Below, one piece after another: positions 44,791 through 56,430 of a DNA stretch of 64,000 nt (within the stretch, counting starts at the first letter, position 1; every line of letters starts with the position of its first letter). This DNA comes from Trichosporon coremiiforme. Lineage: Eukaryota > Basidiomycota > Tremellomycetes > Trichosporonales > Trichosporonaceae. Position numbers and translations under genes: made by a program. The DNA is taken from the NCBI GenBank assembly GCA_039545355.1, contig BCJJ01000014.1:809914-873913 (forward strand), written 5' to 3'. The notes beneath the pieces are model-generated. The model did not search any database. It saw only the letters and a program-made list of their open reading frames with translations, and had not been told where the DNA came from.

Positions 44791-47700
44791 ATGTCGTTGG
44801 TCATGCACCTCCCACCGCAGCCGCCCTCACCGGCGCACAAGACGTTTGCGTCGAGGTCTTCGACCCCAATCCCGGGAAGGCTCGGAAGTGCAACTCCCCC
44901 GGCCTCGGCGAGGCTACATTCCCGTCCAGCCACACCTCCCCCCGGCGTCGCTGGTCAGCAAGCTCACAACAACAACCTCGCCCACTTGCCCTCGCATCTG
45001 GCCCAGGCCCTGCACACAATCTCCGCCCCGCCTACCCCCGTCACCACCACCCACATTGCTGCCCTTCCCAATGCCCCCAGCGTTGGGATGGAACGTTGTC
45101 GGAGTTCCGAGGCCGTGTTGTCTCACACCCACTCACACCTTCCAGTCGCTCCCCATGTCCATGAGAACGGTAGCGCGAGTGCGGACGCGACGCCCCGTCG
45201 GCCCCACCCTCTAGCTACACTTCCCCCCACACAGGATCTGCAAGCGCCCATCGAACTTCCGGGATCGAACGACGTTTCCCCGCTTTCCTCGCCGCTGGGG
45301 GCGGACTTCGGTGATGACGGACATATGGAAATGGACATTGACGAAGTGGAAGTTCCTATGCCTGAACTCGGCCTCCCGACCAGCGACGACTCCGGTGTTT
45401 GGGGCATGCCGAAGTGGGGACTCGAGGATGAGCGTCCCGAGGTCCGGCCCGGCGTCCGCCTCGTCGGCATGGAGGAGCTTCCCACCCTGCTCGAGCGCCA
45501 CTCGCTGCTCGATACGCCGTCTCAAGTGATGTTCCCGTGGCTGCACGGCATCAGCGATGACGGAGCCAAGGGCAGGGAGATGGGAGCCTTCTTCGGTTAC
45601 GGCCCACCTTTCGAACCGCCTCCTTACCGCGGCTTGTCGCTCGTCCTCGCGCCTCCGCATCCCCAGGACAAAGCGGCCCCGACCGCAAGCCCGGCTATGC
45701 CCATCAATTCGCTGAGGGCCAGCCAGGAGCCCGGGCTCGCTCCCGTTGAAGACGAGGACGGAAGAGCTGAGTCTTACAACAGCAGCAACGCGGGGATCTC
45801 TTCCTCGCCCACTACGACTGCTGAGTCCATCGGCCCTGTTACGCCCCCGGCTACCGAGCGCAAGCTCAGCGACGCTGCTGCCATCGTTTCCGACCTCGAC
45901 CTGAACGACCGCGGCGAGCCTTCGTCGTCCGAGGTCGCTATGCACCCCTGCCAGTCGAAAAGCCCCACTGTTCCCCAGGTGCAGCTGGATGACTCATCCG
46001 ACTCTGATTCCAGCAGCTACATCTCCGAGGACGACCCGGGACCGTCGTGCATCCTCATGAACGCGATCCACTGCCAGGATGTCTTTGACCTGCCGATGTT
46101 CCCCTCGCAGCCTGGCCGCCGCCCCAGTTACACTCGTACCCCCACCTTGGAGAAGGACCGCATCCGTGGACGCTTCCGTCCCGCGCGTCTGCCTAACCAG
46201 ATCAACCTGCGCAACCTGCACATTCAGCAGATCAAGTACTGCACTGTTTCGGACATCATCCTCTACACCCGTCACGGTGTGACGCCTGGCGCTCTTGACA
46301 TCGCAGAATCAATTGCTGAGGCGCAAGCCGACCTGTACAAGCAGCGCATGGAGGAGTTCTACGCTCATGTGCAGGGGCGCGAGCCTGGGGAGGGCCTGGA
46401 CAGGCCCGTCAAATACGGCGTCTGGGTTCTCGTGGAGCCCTTCACCAAGGTCGAAAAGTATTGTCCGGATCTCGTCAACATCGACTCGAACGGCAACACG
46501 ACCGAGAACTCGAAGCTCGTCGATCTGTTTGAGCGCGAGGCTTTCGAGAGCCGTGCGATGACTCACGCGACCGAGGTTCTCGATGGCTTCTGGGTTGGTA
46601 ACGACACGGACGTTCCCGGTGGAGCCGATGATGGAGCGGGTGCGACAGTGCCATTTGACATCTGCGTCAGGGCGTCGGAATGCTCCGACATGCCTACCAC
46701 TGCGCTCTTGGCGCTCGCGTATCGCTCTCTGCTCGCCCTCGACCGCGTCAAGGCGGCCGAGCAGGGCCACTGGTCCTCGAGCCCGGCGACGGTTGCCTTG
46801 CGCAACCTGTTATCGCCATCGAGCTCGTCTGCCCAGTCCCCGCTTGCGCAGCAACAGCTGGCGACTTCGCCTGACGAGACGCACATGTACGCGCAGCAGC
46901 ATGCTGCCGAGCACCGATACGTCACGCTCGACTGCGCTGGTTCCTGCCGCACCCTGAGCGGGCAGCTCCGCAACTTGGCCACCATGACGGACAAGGTCAT
47001 CGAGCTTGTAAACTTCATGCGCAAGCTGATCGACGGCCGCGACAAGGCGGGCATCAAGCGCAAGATCCTCGTCCACTGCCAGGATGGCTACACTGAGAGC
47101 TCGATCCTCGTCCTCTCATTCATCATGGCGACCCTCGGCTGCACCCTGCCCGAGGCGTACCTGCACCTGCAGCAGAACGCCAAGCGCAGCTTCTTCCTGT
47201 ACCCGACTGACAGGCCGCTGCTGCACCGGATCGAGGCGCGTCTCATGCAGGAGCGAAGGGAGCGGGCTGCCAAGCGCCCGAACGGAAGCAGCAGCGAGGA
47301 GACGTCGCCGACGACGAGCCCCAGCCGCTGGAAGAACTGGACCGGCTTACTGCGATACCCGTCCTCGCCGACGTCGCCGGAGCGCTCTGATGGCCGGAAA
47401 CGGGAGCACGAGGAAGGACCTGGTCAGCGGGAACGCTCTCCGGAGCGTCCGCAGGAGCGGGAAATGCGCGACCGCGTTCGCGGTACGCCGTCGCGGCGCA
47501 CGAACGATGCTACGCCGTCCCAGTCCGGCCCCGAGTCCCGCGTCTGGTTCGACGACAAGCGCTTCGACGGTTTCCCCAGCCGCATCCTCCCGTTCCTCTA
47601 TCTCGGCAACCTGGAGCACGCCGGCAACGCTTCCATGCTCAAGTCGCTCAACATCACGCACGTCGTCAGTGTCGGAGAAAGTTTGCTCGACGGACACCCC

Positions 47701-48433
47701 GACTGTGATCCTCTCCACGGCTGGGTCGGCGGAAACACGCTCGCGAACGCCGCACGTGCCGGTCAAATTCAGGTGTAAGTGCCACAAGCTTTCATGTTGG
47801 AAGATTTAGCTGACTCTTAGGCTTGATCTCACCGACGTCAGAGACGACGGCAACGACCCGCTCCGTCCTGTCATCGCTCGCGCTTGCGAGTGGATGGAGC
47901 AGGCCAGAGCGCCGGGTGGCTGCGTTCTTGTTCACTGCCGTGTCGGCGTGTCGCGAAGTGCCAGTATTGTCGTACGTATCGCAGCTCCCGCACTCGAATT
48001 CCCTAGCTGACACAAAGATGGCATACCTCATGAAGTACAGGGGTCTGGGCCTCATCGATGCCTACCTTATGACGCGCGCAAGGCGACTGAACGGTGAGTA
48101 CGACGGACAGATAGCCATTCTCGAGGAGCTGTCGTAGCTGACAACCAGTTCTCATCCAGCCCAACCTGCGCTTCTTCCATGAGCTGTTCGGCTGGGAGGT
48201 CGAGCTCGCGCGGAGCGAGGCGGAGGAGGCCGAGCGGAAGCGTCGCGAGGCGCGCGCACAGGGTGTTCTCGACCCGTCGGCATTGGCTCTGCTTTCCGAC
48301 CCACCCCGGCGCATCCTGTATACCTGGCCGACATTCTGCCGTGATCTTGTGAGTGATTCGTATCTGCGTTTCATGTTTGGACCACAACTGACTAATGTAG
48401 CACTGTCTGAACCGCCGCTTCCTGTGCAACTAA
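44791..48433 (+). CDS. PPS1: PPS1-type dual-specificity protein phosphatase
   Basis: Tyr/Ser/Thr phosphatase; in yeast Pps1 acts in S-phase control. Exons 44791-47774, 47821-47971, 48018-48093, 48149-48348, 48401-48433; 1147 residues. About 420 disordered Pro/Ser-rich residues are followed by the Pps1 N-terminal region (NLHIQQIKYCTVSDIILYTR; KYGVWVLVEPFTKVEKY), a degenerate phosphatase-like module with VHCQDGYTESS near residue 760 (Arg of the P-loop replaced by Glu), and the active module FPSRILPFLYLGNLEHAGN ... VLVHCRVGVSRSASIV near residue 1030 (HCX5R intact). Intron 2 ends in AAAG just after the catalytic loop. The gene stands alone between two long gene-poor tracts. Confidence 0.9.
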
Positions 48434-51400
48434 TGAGCGCATCAAACGCATCCGCCGGCTGCATGACAGCAGTCGTAGACAACGCTCTCGTAACGACTGC
48501 GAACCCACCGGCCCAACCACCCCTGCTACGGAAACTACCCCTGCCGCATCTACCGAGTTCCGCTGCCATCCCAGTCCTGCGACACTAGTTGTCCCACCAC
48601 ACCAAGTTCCCCTCTCGTACCCCGTATCCCCCAGTTATCCCCGTATCCACCGTTGTGCCGCGCGTATCCGAGAATGAATGATGTTGTATAAGTTGATCGA
48701 TAACAGTTGAACAGTCTCCCCGCCTCGCTCCGTTGCTTCCCAGTCCGTCGTACCAGTTCACATAAAAATTAGAAAACAACTACTACAGTTTACAAGAGCC
48801 CATATATACGAGATGAGATCGATGCGTTCCTACGACCATATTGCCGCATGTTAGATGCTGCATGTGCATCTCGTCGAGGAAAGGACGTGTGAGGGTAGGC
48901 CAACCGACCGAAGCACGAAAATGCAAGGTAGTGTGACCAAACTTCCGCGAGCGTGACACCTCTCTGTGACCTTGATCGGGTTAAGCGTAATCCTGCCTTT
49001 CCCCCTCTTCCTCAAAGCTACAAAGGTGCAAAGGTGTACGTATCACTACGTACGCGTACGTCAGTTGCAACTGGGCAGAACAATAATCAAGGCATTAATT
49101 TCCATTTTGGCATGGGATGGCCATGGCCCAGCCAGGTCTGGGGGTGAATGTGTGATCTGATCGGAAGTACGACATGCGCGGTGTGTGTCGATCACACACC
49201 CAGTCTGTGCCCCGCCTAGCTCGCTGCAAGTGGTTCTGGGTGGCAGCGTGGCGGGCTCGTTGCACCATGTGTCCTTCGCTGCGCACCCCCGATACTTGCA
49301 TGGGCACGTAGGGTGGCAGGGGCAGATTGAGGAACGAGCGCGCGGTGCCAGATGTCAGGTGCCGAGGTACGCAGGACCGTACAGCTCGGACGGGGGCATG
49401 CGCACGAGGACTTCGAGGAACGGAACGAATAGTGGTCAGATCGCACAGAAATGCACGAGTGAAGGTGCCTGTGCAGACTTGTGCCTTGCAGCGTACTCTG
49501 ACAATTACAGGTGCAAGCACTTACGCAGCGGTCAGGGGTCAGCAGGACGTGCAGGATCGGGATTGCAGGATCGCAGGATGCAGGCAAGACGCACGCGCGC
49601 GGAACGCAGTGTCACACATGCAGCAGGTACAGCGGGTACGCAGGATTGCAAGAGGCACCCAGGCTACGAGATGGCAGGTGCGACGTGCGTGCGGCATCGG
49701 TGCAAAGGCCCGTCGATCATTGGCTAGGTGCCGTGTTACAGTTCGGCATATCCTGCAGGAAACCGACCAGCTTCATGAGAGTTACAGAGTCCAGGATGGT
49801 GGTCCGTAGGGGTTGCATAGGGCGTAGGGACCATTGCGTGGGAGTTGGTTCTGACCTCCATGGCTCCCAGCCTGTCATGTTGCGTGCTTTCATGTCGTTG
49901 GCTCAGCCAGATCGGCGGGTACCTGCGCATATTATGCAGCTTCAATAATAGAGCATGCAGCGTGCGACACCAAGATCTCCTTCCCCTTGCATTGACACCC
50001 TGCTCCGCCCTGCTCCGTGGTGGCGGACATGTGTCCGCGGACTCGTGTGCATCGGACTGTCGCTCGGACCTGTCGGGTTGGCCTTCTCAGCCACATCTGG
50101 CGCAGGAGGCAACGGACATGACAGCATTCTCTCAGCATGGCCAGCATATGACCCGGTGGCTCATTCGCCGTAGCCCGATTCTCAGTCGCCGTAGTGCTAA
50201 ACTTCACTCTGTCGTGATGTTCACGTTTGTTCTGGACCATACCGTTCGGTCCTAAGTACTGCCACGAGGACGGATGCTGTATCGGGCGGGTGACACGGAG
50301 CCCGATCGCGATCGTTGCATTTTCATGTCACCTGCTGGTATTTCGTTCATTTTCCTGTTTCGGTCCTCGGTCCTGAATTCTGGTCCTATCCAGTCCTGGC
50401 TGGTCCTGACGTCGATGAACCGTGATGGAGTGTTTTGGGTCCTCTTGCATTGCCCTGTTTCGACGATAGAGTTGGTTGGTCGACAGGCAACACAGGTGAC
50501 TGACGCAGATGTTCATTTGCTGGAGTCTCGATCGAAAGCATGCATGTCCGCGAATTGGCAGCGGAAATGGCTACGAAGTGGCGATCGCACTCCCAGGCTG
50601 CTAAGCGAGGAATGGGCACCGCGCTCCACTGGCAGAGTGCACCCAGCACTGGAGTGGTTGCGCAACTGGGGACCGAGAATTCCCCGCGCCACCCCGAGCC
50701 TGCTCTGCTCGGTTTCATACCTCTGCATTAATGAAATGCTGCTTGATTGATTGTTGTCTCGCTTGGATCGTACAGCTCTTTGAACTATGTTCTGGTTCGT
50801 CGGCGCGCGAACCTCTGCGGACCCCGCCGCTTCTACCTCCGCCGATCCCTCTGCTCGATACGGTACATGGCTCGGAGAAAGCGGAAGACGGTGCGCCCAG
50901 GCCTATATTAGAGTTTGACTGCGAAAGATGCAGTGTGTGCCGACGTGAACCGGCCCTCGACATAGTGACATGGTGGCGCGTATATTCCGATACTTGGCTC
51001 CTCATTTCTCCCTCGATTCTTCCGTCACTGTCTGAGGTGCTGGGTCAAGCGAAATGGAAATCGGACCGCAGGTTGGGGTCAAGCTCCGCGCAGGCAGGGA
51101 ACGCAATATTAAGGAGAGTACGTACGTTGGGTCACCAGGAACGGGATACTGCTCTTTAGACCAGGACGCAGAACTCTATTCGGTCCACGGGCCATTTTCC
51201 TCTGCTCCTGGCTGATGCACTGCTAGGCGAGGATCTTTCCGTGCGGCCGTCGAGTGCGGAACCACAGCATCACGGAAAGCACGGCTAGCCACGGCCAGCC
51301 AGAGCGCCAGAGCCAGAGAATCCACAGTGCCGTTCGGTCTCCTTTCACTCAACACTCAATTGTGGCCGTCCCGTTCGCGGTTCGCGGACCCGTATATCCT

Positions 51401-54382
51401 CTGCATCCATCGTTATACTGCCACACTTTGCCAGTTCTGACTCGTGGTTCTACGGATTGTCGGTCTAGCTGTCGGTCGTCGGTCAGGTTGGTCGGTCGGC
51501 GGTCGTGAGCTTTTCGTTCAAAGTGAATAGAAGCGTCAGTCCCGTTTCAAAAGAGCAAGTATGCATCAGCCGGCCTAGCATCGCCCGTGACCGTCGTCCA
51601 CACTTGGTAACTCTTTAGAGTTGCGGTTCCTAGGCCCAGCCCATGCCCAGACCGCGTCGGGGGAGGTCGGGTCCTGCGATCCTTTCATCGCTTCGGTCCA
51701 CCGTCCGTCGTGTACCTCAGTGTCGTGCGTACACCTTAAAGTGAACATGCTATGCTGGGGCCATGCAACGGACATCGTGAGCTTTAAGTAGTGCAAGGGT
51801 GGCACGAGCGGTTGGCTCGAATCGCAGCCGACACGCTAGACCCGCGTCTGGAACGTGCTATGGTAGTGAGAGCAGTAAGGCGGTCATCTGAGCAGCCACA
51901 GAGGGCACATCGGCCCTAAGCATCAGGGGGGTGACTACCGCGCGATACGCTAGGCGGGGCTAGGCCAACCTGCGTGCCAACGGCTGAGGCATGCTGACGC
52001 ACTTGGCCTGCCGGGCGGGACGTTTGGGATCAATTCGGTGCGTGCCCAGGATCGCTTGTCCGTGCTGGGTGTCTGCTGGGTGTCTGCTAGGTTTCTGCTG
52101 AGGGTCAAAGATGTATCCGGGCATGCCTGAATGTCGTCGAGACAACGAGATGCGACCCCAGGTCTCCAGGTCTTGCCAGCCAAGTGCGAGCCAGGAGCGA
52201 GCGGGAGTGGCGCCGTAATTAAACTGGCAGGACGATTCAAGCGCACAAGGCTCTTGCGTCTGTGCCTTGGTGCCACGCGAGAAGCGCTCGATCACTTCTA
52301 GGAAAAGCAACGGCGTTCAGGGTCAAGCCTAATATGTATTACGTCTTGGCCCTGGATTGTCTTCCAAAGGTCTCCGGTCTTGGGGGGGGGGGGTCGCAGA
52401 CGGCTCACGGCTGTCGGTCCACCTGTGACCAAGATGGGCTAAGGGAGGGGAGGTGGGATCGCAGGAATCGAACACCCCCGTGAGCATGGATGAGCACCGG
52501 GGCCTCAGCTGTCGTGCCGCGGTGCCGGGCGCACTTCGATCTCTCGATCCCTCGATCCCTGCCCTGACCTTGGAAGACCTGGGGTGCTTCTGCCTGCTAC
52601 TTTGTGCGGCGCACTGGTTGACCCGCCGGCTGTGTCCGCACCGTCCGCACCTTTCGTGTTGTGCTCTGCACCACTCCATGCCCTCCATCGTACCTTACTC
52701 TCGATTACAAGAACGCAAACCTCCGCACTTGCTGCACCCGGCAGCACCACGCATGTGTCGTAACAGCACGGCAACGTAGACTCATTAGGGCACGGATTAG
52801 GGCACGAGAAAAATTAATAGCACCAGCACCACCAGCTCTTCTATTTGCAGCGGGTCAAACGCCAACGGCCGTAGAGCAAAGGCGGCAGATGGACGTGACA
52901 AGTTGAATTCGGTTCACCAGGGGTCAACCGCTCGTACGCTCCGTGACGGCTGCGCGCGTTCGCCGCTTTCGCCTTGCCCCGCCTGCAGCCTGTCCTTGGC
53001 AGCAACTGTAGCGCGGGTCTGAGCCTAAGCGTCTAAGCTCTCATTAAGCGATCACAGCCTAATCAATCTGCAATCTGCAATCTGAATCTCATTCGAATCT
53101 GGGTCCATCGCACCGCAGAGCGAGCGATCCACCCACCGACTTCCCGGCGATCCACACGGCCAGCGACCCCGCGACCACCCGCTGCCGCGATCTTTGATCA
53201 CCTACTTTCTCCTTTCCGCTTTCCTCTGTCCCGTGCTCGTCTCTCTCCTTTCGCATTCTCGCACGCCGACACCCCTTGCAACCTACTTCGACGGCATACA
53301 CGACCACACGTTCACGTTCGCTGTGTGTATCTCCCTTTTCCATCTTCGACATCGGCACACATCTTAGTTCTACCGAACCCGATCCCGATCACGCCGACAT
53401 ACTCCCCGCGGCTGTCGTCCTTTCAGCAGACACACAGCGTCGATCCTCATTTCCTCCTTTTCTCGTGTATCCACACACTCCGCCCCGCCTTCATTCCGAG
53501 CGTCAAGCATACTCACCTCACCCTTCCCCTCCGCTTCGACGTCAGCGGCACACTCTAACACCTGGCGCAACCGCCTTGTTTTTCGATCCCTTCGTTTGTC
53601 ACCTCGACAGCGCTCGGGCCACTGTGACCTGCTCCGCAATCCGCGGCCGACAGGCAACTCCCAGGTTGACGGGCCCAAGCACGTTCAGCTGGCTATTGTT
53701 GACACCCACCTGAGCGGTCGCGCACGTCCCATCAAACACAAAGTGACATCCCTCCCCCCATCTCCCCTCTCCGCCCCCTCTCGATCTCCCGATCGCAACG
53801 GCCTGTGTGCCAAAGTGCCCAGACGTGTCGACACCGCACTTCGACACGGGCCTTCTGATTCCTAAACCGCTTCCCGGGCTGAGATCTTTTCCACGCTAGT
53901 CCGCCATCGCTCCGGACGATCGGACCGGACGTGGAGAGCTGCGCAAGTTGCTTACTGCGACGGTGGTGACCACTTGGGCGCGTGAATCAAGAGCCCAGCA
54001 CCACCACGGTGGCTTAATAGCCGGCGGGGGGCTCGGCACTCGGCAAACTTCGACTGACCGACCGGTGTCGGGGAACCACACTTTCGGTGACGAGCGACGG
54101 CCGCCGTGCATCTTGCCCATGCATACCATAGTCAGCGAGCTAGTAGGGGTTAGCTGCGTTAGTACACATGCATGTAGACTTGGAACACACAAGGAGTGTG
54201 AGATCCATGTGAGCTGCACAACAGTGATCCCTGCACTCGGCATTCGGCGGACGCCGCTACCCTGCAACATGACGTTTGAGATATAACACCATGCCATCGC
54301 ACTAAGAATTAAGATCTAATGACAAGACTGCATTGTTTGCGTTTTGAAAGACTTCAGCACTCGCTCGTACACTTGCGGACGC
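48434..54382. other. Gene-poor 5.9 kb between PPS1 and KRS1
   Basis: No convincing protein gene, tRNA, rRNA or transposase/reverse-transcriptase fragment on either strand. Seen: a 14-bp palindrome ACGTACGCGTACGT (49048-49061); short slippage-type repeats (GCAGGATC near 49550-49580, GGTCCT near 50360-50405, GTCTGCTGG near 52065-52100); a 12-G run (52382-52393); two TTAGGGCACG units (52784-52807); and a C/T-rich leader-like tract on + (about 53140-53620) with no ATG-started ORF after it. Spliced non-coding RNA cannot be excluded. Confidence 0.55.
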
Positions 54383-56430
54383 TTAGATCTTGGCGGGCTC
54401 CTCCTTGGCGTGCTCCTCCTTGATGTGAGCGGCCTGCTGCTGCTCCTGCTGGCCGACGGGGCGCATGGCAGGGAAGAGGAGGACCTCCTTGATGTTGGCC
54501 GAGTCGGTGAGGAACATGACGAGACGGTCGATGCCGAGACCCCAGCCACCGGTGGGGGGAAGACCGTACTCGAGGGCGTTGATGAAGGTCTCGTCGATAC
54601 CCTGGGCCTCGTCGTCTCCCTGCTCCTTCTGGCGGACCTGCTCCTCGAAGCGCTCGCGCTGGTCGAAGGGGTCGTTGAGCTCGGTGTAGGCGTTGCAGAT
54701 CTCCTTGGTCGCGACGAAGCACTCGAAGCGCTCGCAGAGTCCCGGGCGCGAGCGGTGATACTTGGCCAGCGGGGACATGACCTGCGGGTGGCCGACGATG
54801 AAGGAGGGGTTGATGCACTGGTTCTCGATGTACTCGCCGACGAGCTTGTCGAGGAGACGCGCGTTCGTCTTGGGCTCGGAGCAGTCGACGTTGTGCTTCT
54901 CGCACAGGTCGCGGAGGAACTTGTTGGCCTCCTCGGTGTGGAGAGTGTCTCCCGGGGGGAACTTGACGTTGAGCTGCTTCTCGAGCTCCTCGATCATGTC
55001 GAAACGCTTCCACGGGGTGGCAAAGTCGATCTCGTACTTGGGCATGCCCTCGCCCTTGCCCTTAGGGTGGTACTCGACCTTGGTGCCGCCAGTCAGGTAC
55101 TTGACGAGGCCGCTGATCATGCTCTCGGTCATGTCCATGAGGTCGTACATGTCGGCGTAGGCCATGTAGAACTCGCAGATGGAGAACTCGGGGTTGTGCG
55201 TCATGTCGATCTGCTCGTTACGGAACACACGGCCAATCTCGAAGACNCNGTCGAGGCCACCNACNACNAGCTCCTTGAGGTANANCTCGGGGGCGATACG
55301 CATNAANAGGTCGAGCTTGAGGTCGTTGTGGTGCGTGATGAACGGCTTGGCGACGGCNCCACCGGCCTGGATGCTCATCATCGGGGTCTCNACCTCGAGG
55401 AAACCAAGCGAGTCGAGGTACTTGCGGATGTAGTTGACAATCTTGGAGCGGGCGATGAAGATGTCGCGGGTCGAGTTGTTGACGATCAGGTCAAGGTAGC
55501 GCTTGCGGTAGCGGGTCTCGACGTCGGTGATACCCTCACGTCCGGGGAGCTGGTGGAGACAGGGCGAGAGGAGCTTGACGTCCGAGGCCATGAGGGTGAG
55601 CTCTCCGGCCTTGGTGCGCGACGGCTGACCGGTGACACCGATGATGTCTCCACGGCGGATAATGTCGTGCGTGGCCTGGAAGCCCTCCTGGTCGGTCGAG
55701 TTCTGGAGGTTGGCCATGACCTGGACCTTGGCGCCGTCGGCGCGGATGTCGTAGAAGCGGAGCTTCTTGGACGACTCGCGGAACGAGACGACACGGCCAG
55801 CGAGCGTGACGGGCTCCTTGGTCTCAACAGTCTCGCCGTCCTTGATCTTGCCCTCGGCTCCGTACTCCTTCACGAACGCGGGGATACCAGACGAGGCGTG
55901 GAACTTGTGCGGGTAGGGGTCCGGCTGCTTGGTCTCGCGGAACTTCTTGATCTGGTTCGAGCGGAGCTCGTAGAAGGCAGCGGCGTCGAGCTGCTCCTCA
56001 GCGGCGGCGCCGGACTTCTGTCCAGGCGCGGGCTGGCCAGAGGCAGCACGCTGGGCGGCCTTCTCGGCCTTCTTCTTCTCGTTCTCGCGCTGCTTCTGGC
56101 GACGCTTGAGCTCCCTGCGATGTCAGCTCAAACATGCCGATTACTTCAGCTGGGACAGACAGCGGCAACGATGTCTCGGACGCCGGCTGTTTGGCATGAA
56201 ATTTTGACCGCGCACTGTCCACATCGCACAACTCACGACTTGGAGATCATCTCGCCGGTGACTTCATCCTTGTAGAGGGTAGGCTCGGCAGCGGGGGCGG
56301 ACATTCTGAAAGTTCTGAACTGGGAGTAGGCGGAAAAGGAAGGGGTGGGGTGGGGAGTGGGGAGACGAGGAGGGGCGAAGGGGGTCCTCTTGTTGATAAG
56401 TGTGAAGAATGCTCGACTACTCCTGAGCAT
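54383..56430 (-). CDS. KRS1: Lysyl-tRNA synthetase, cytosolic and mitochondrial forms
   Basis: Class II synthetase that charges tRNA-Lys. Exons 56430 (or 56304)-56237 and 56114-54383, intron 122 nt. Two in-frame starts exist. The downstream ATG (56304, A at -3) gives a 599-residue cytosolic enzyme ([19 protein letters not shown]). The upstream ATG (56430, T at -3, weak) adds 42 residues with an Arg/Ser/Phe-rich presequence ([20 protein letters not shown]), predicting a 641-residue mitochondrial form by leaky scanning. Domains: Lys-rich N-terminal helix, OB-fold anticodon domain ([20 protein letters not shown]), catalytic core with motif 2 ([17 protein letters not shown]) and motif 3 ([11 protein letters not shown]). 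Eleven N bases interrupt the core at 55247-55391 without breaking the frame. Confidence 0.95.
55247..55391. other. Cluster of 11 ambiguous bases (N) inside KRS1
   Basis: Isolated N at 55247, 55249, 55262, 55265, 55268, 55283, 55285, 55304, 55307, 55358 and 55391; none elsewhere was noticed. In the KRS1 frame nine are third codon positions and two are first positions, in codons NGN (expected Arg) and NTN (expected Leu). Every one can thus be synonymous. Confidence 0.9.

Noticed and set aside
44801..47787. Several minus-strand frames over PPS1
   Set aside because: Shadows of the phosphatase gene.
49185..50255. Overlapping 140-180-codon frames in the gene desert
   Set aside because: No ATG context, splice structure or family resemblance; they arise in every frame in this GC-rich repeat-like sequence.
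51800..51845. tRNA-like TTGGCTCGAATCGCAGCC element
   Set aside because: Resembles a T arm but no acceptor, D arm or anticodon arm can be folded around it.
53276..53713. 145-codon plus-strand frame in the C/T-rich tract
   Set aside because: It starts at a TTG and has no internal ATG; composition is leader-like.
48434..54382. Transposon or viral insertion in the gene desert
   Set aside because: No terminal repeats, transposase, integrase or polymerase fragments could be recognised; short repeats alone are not enough.
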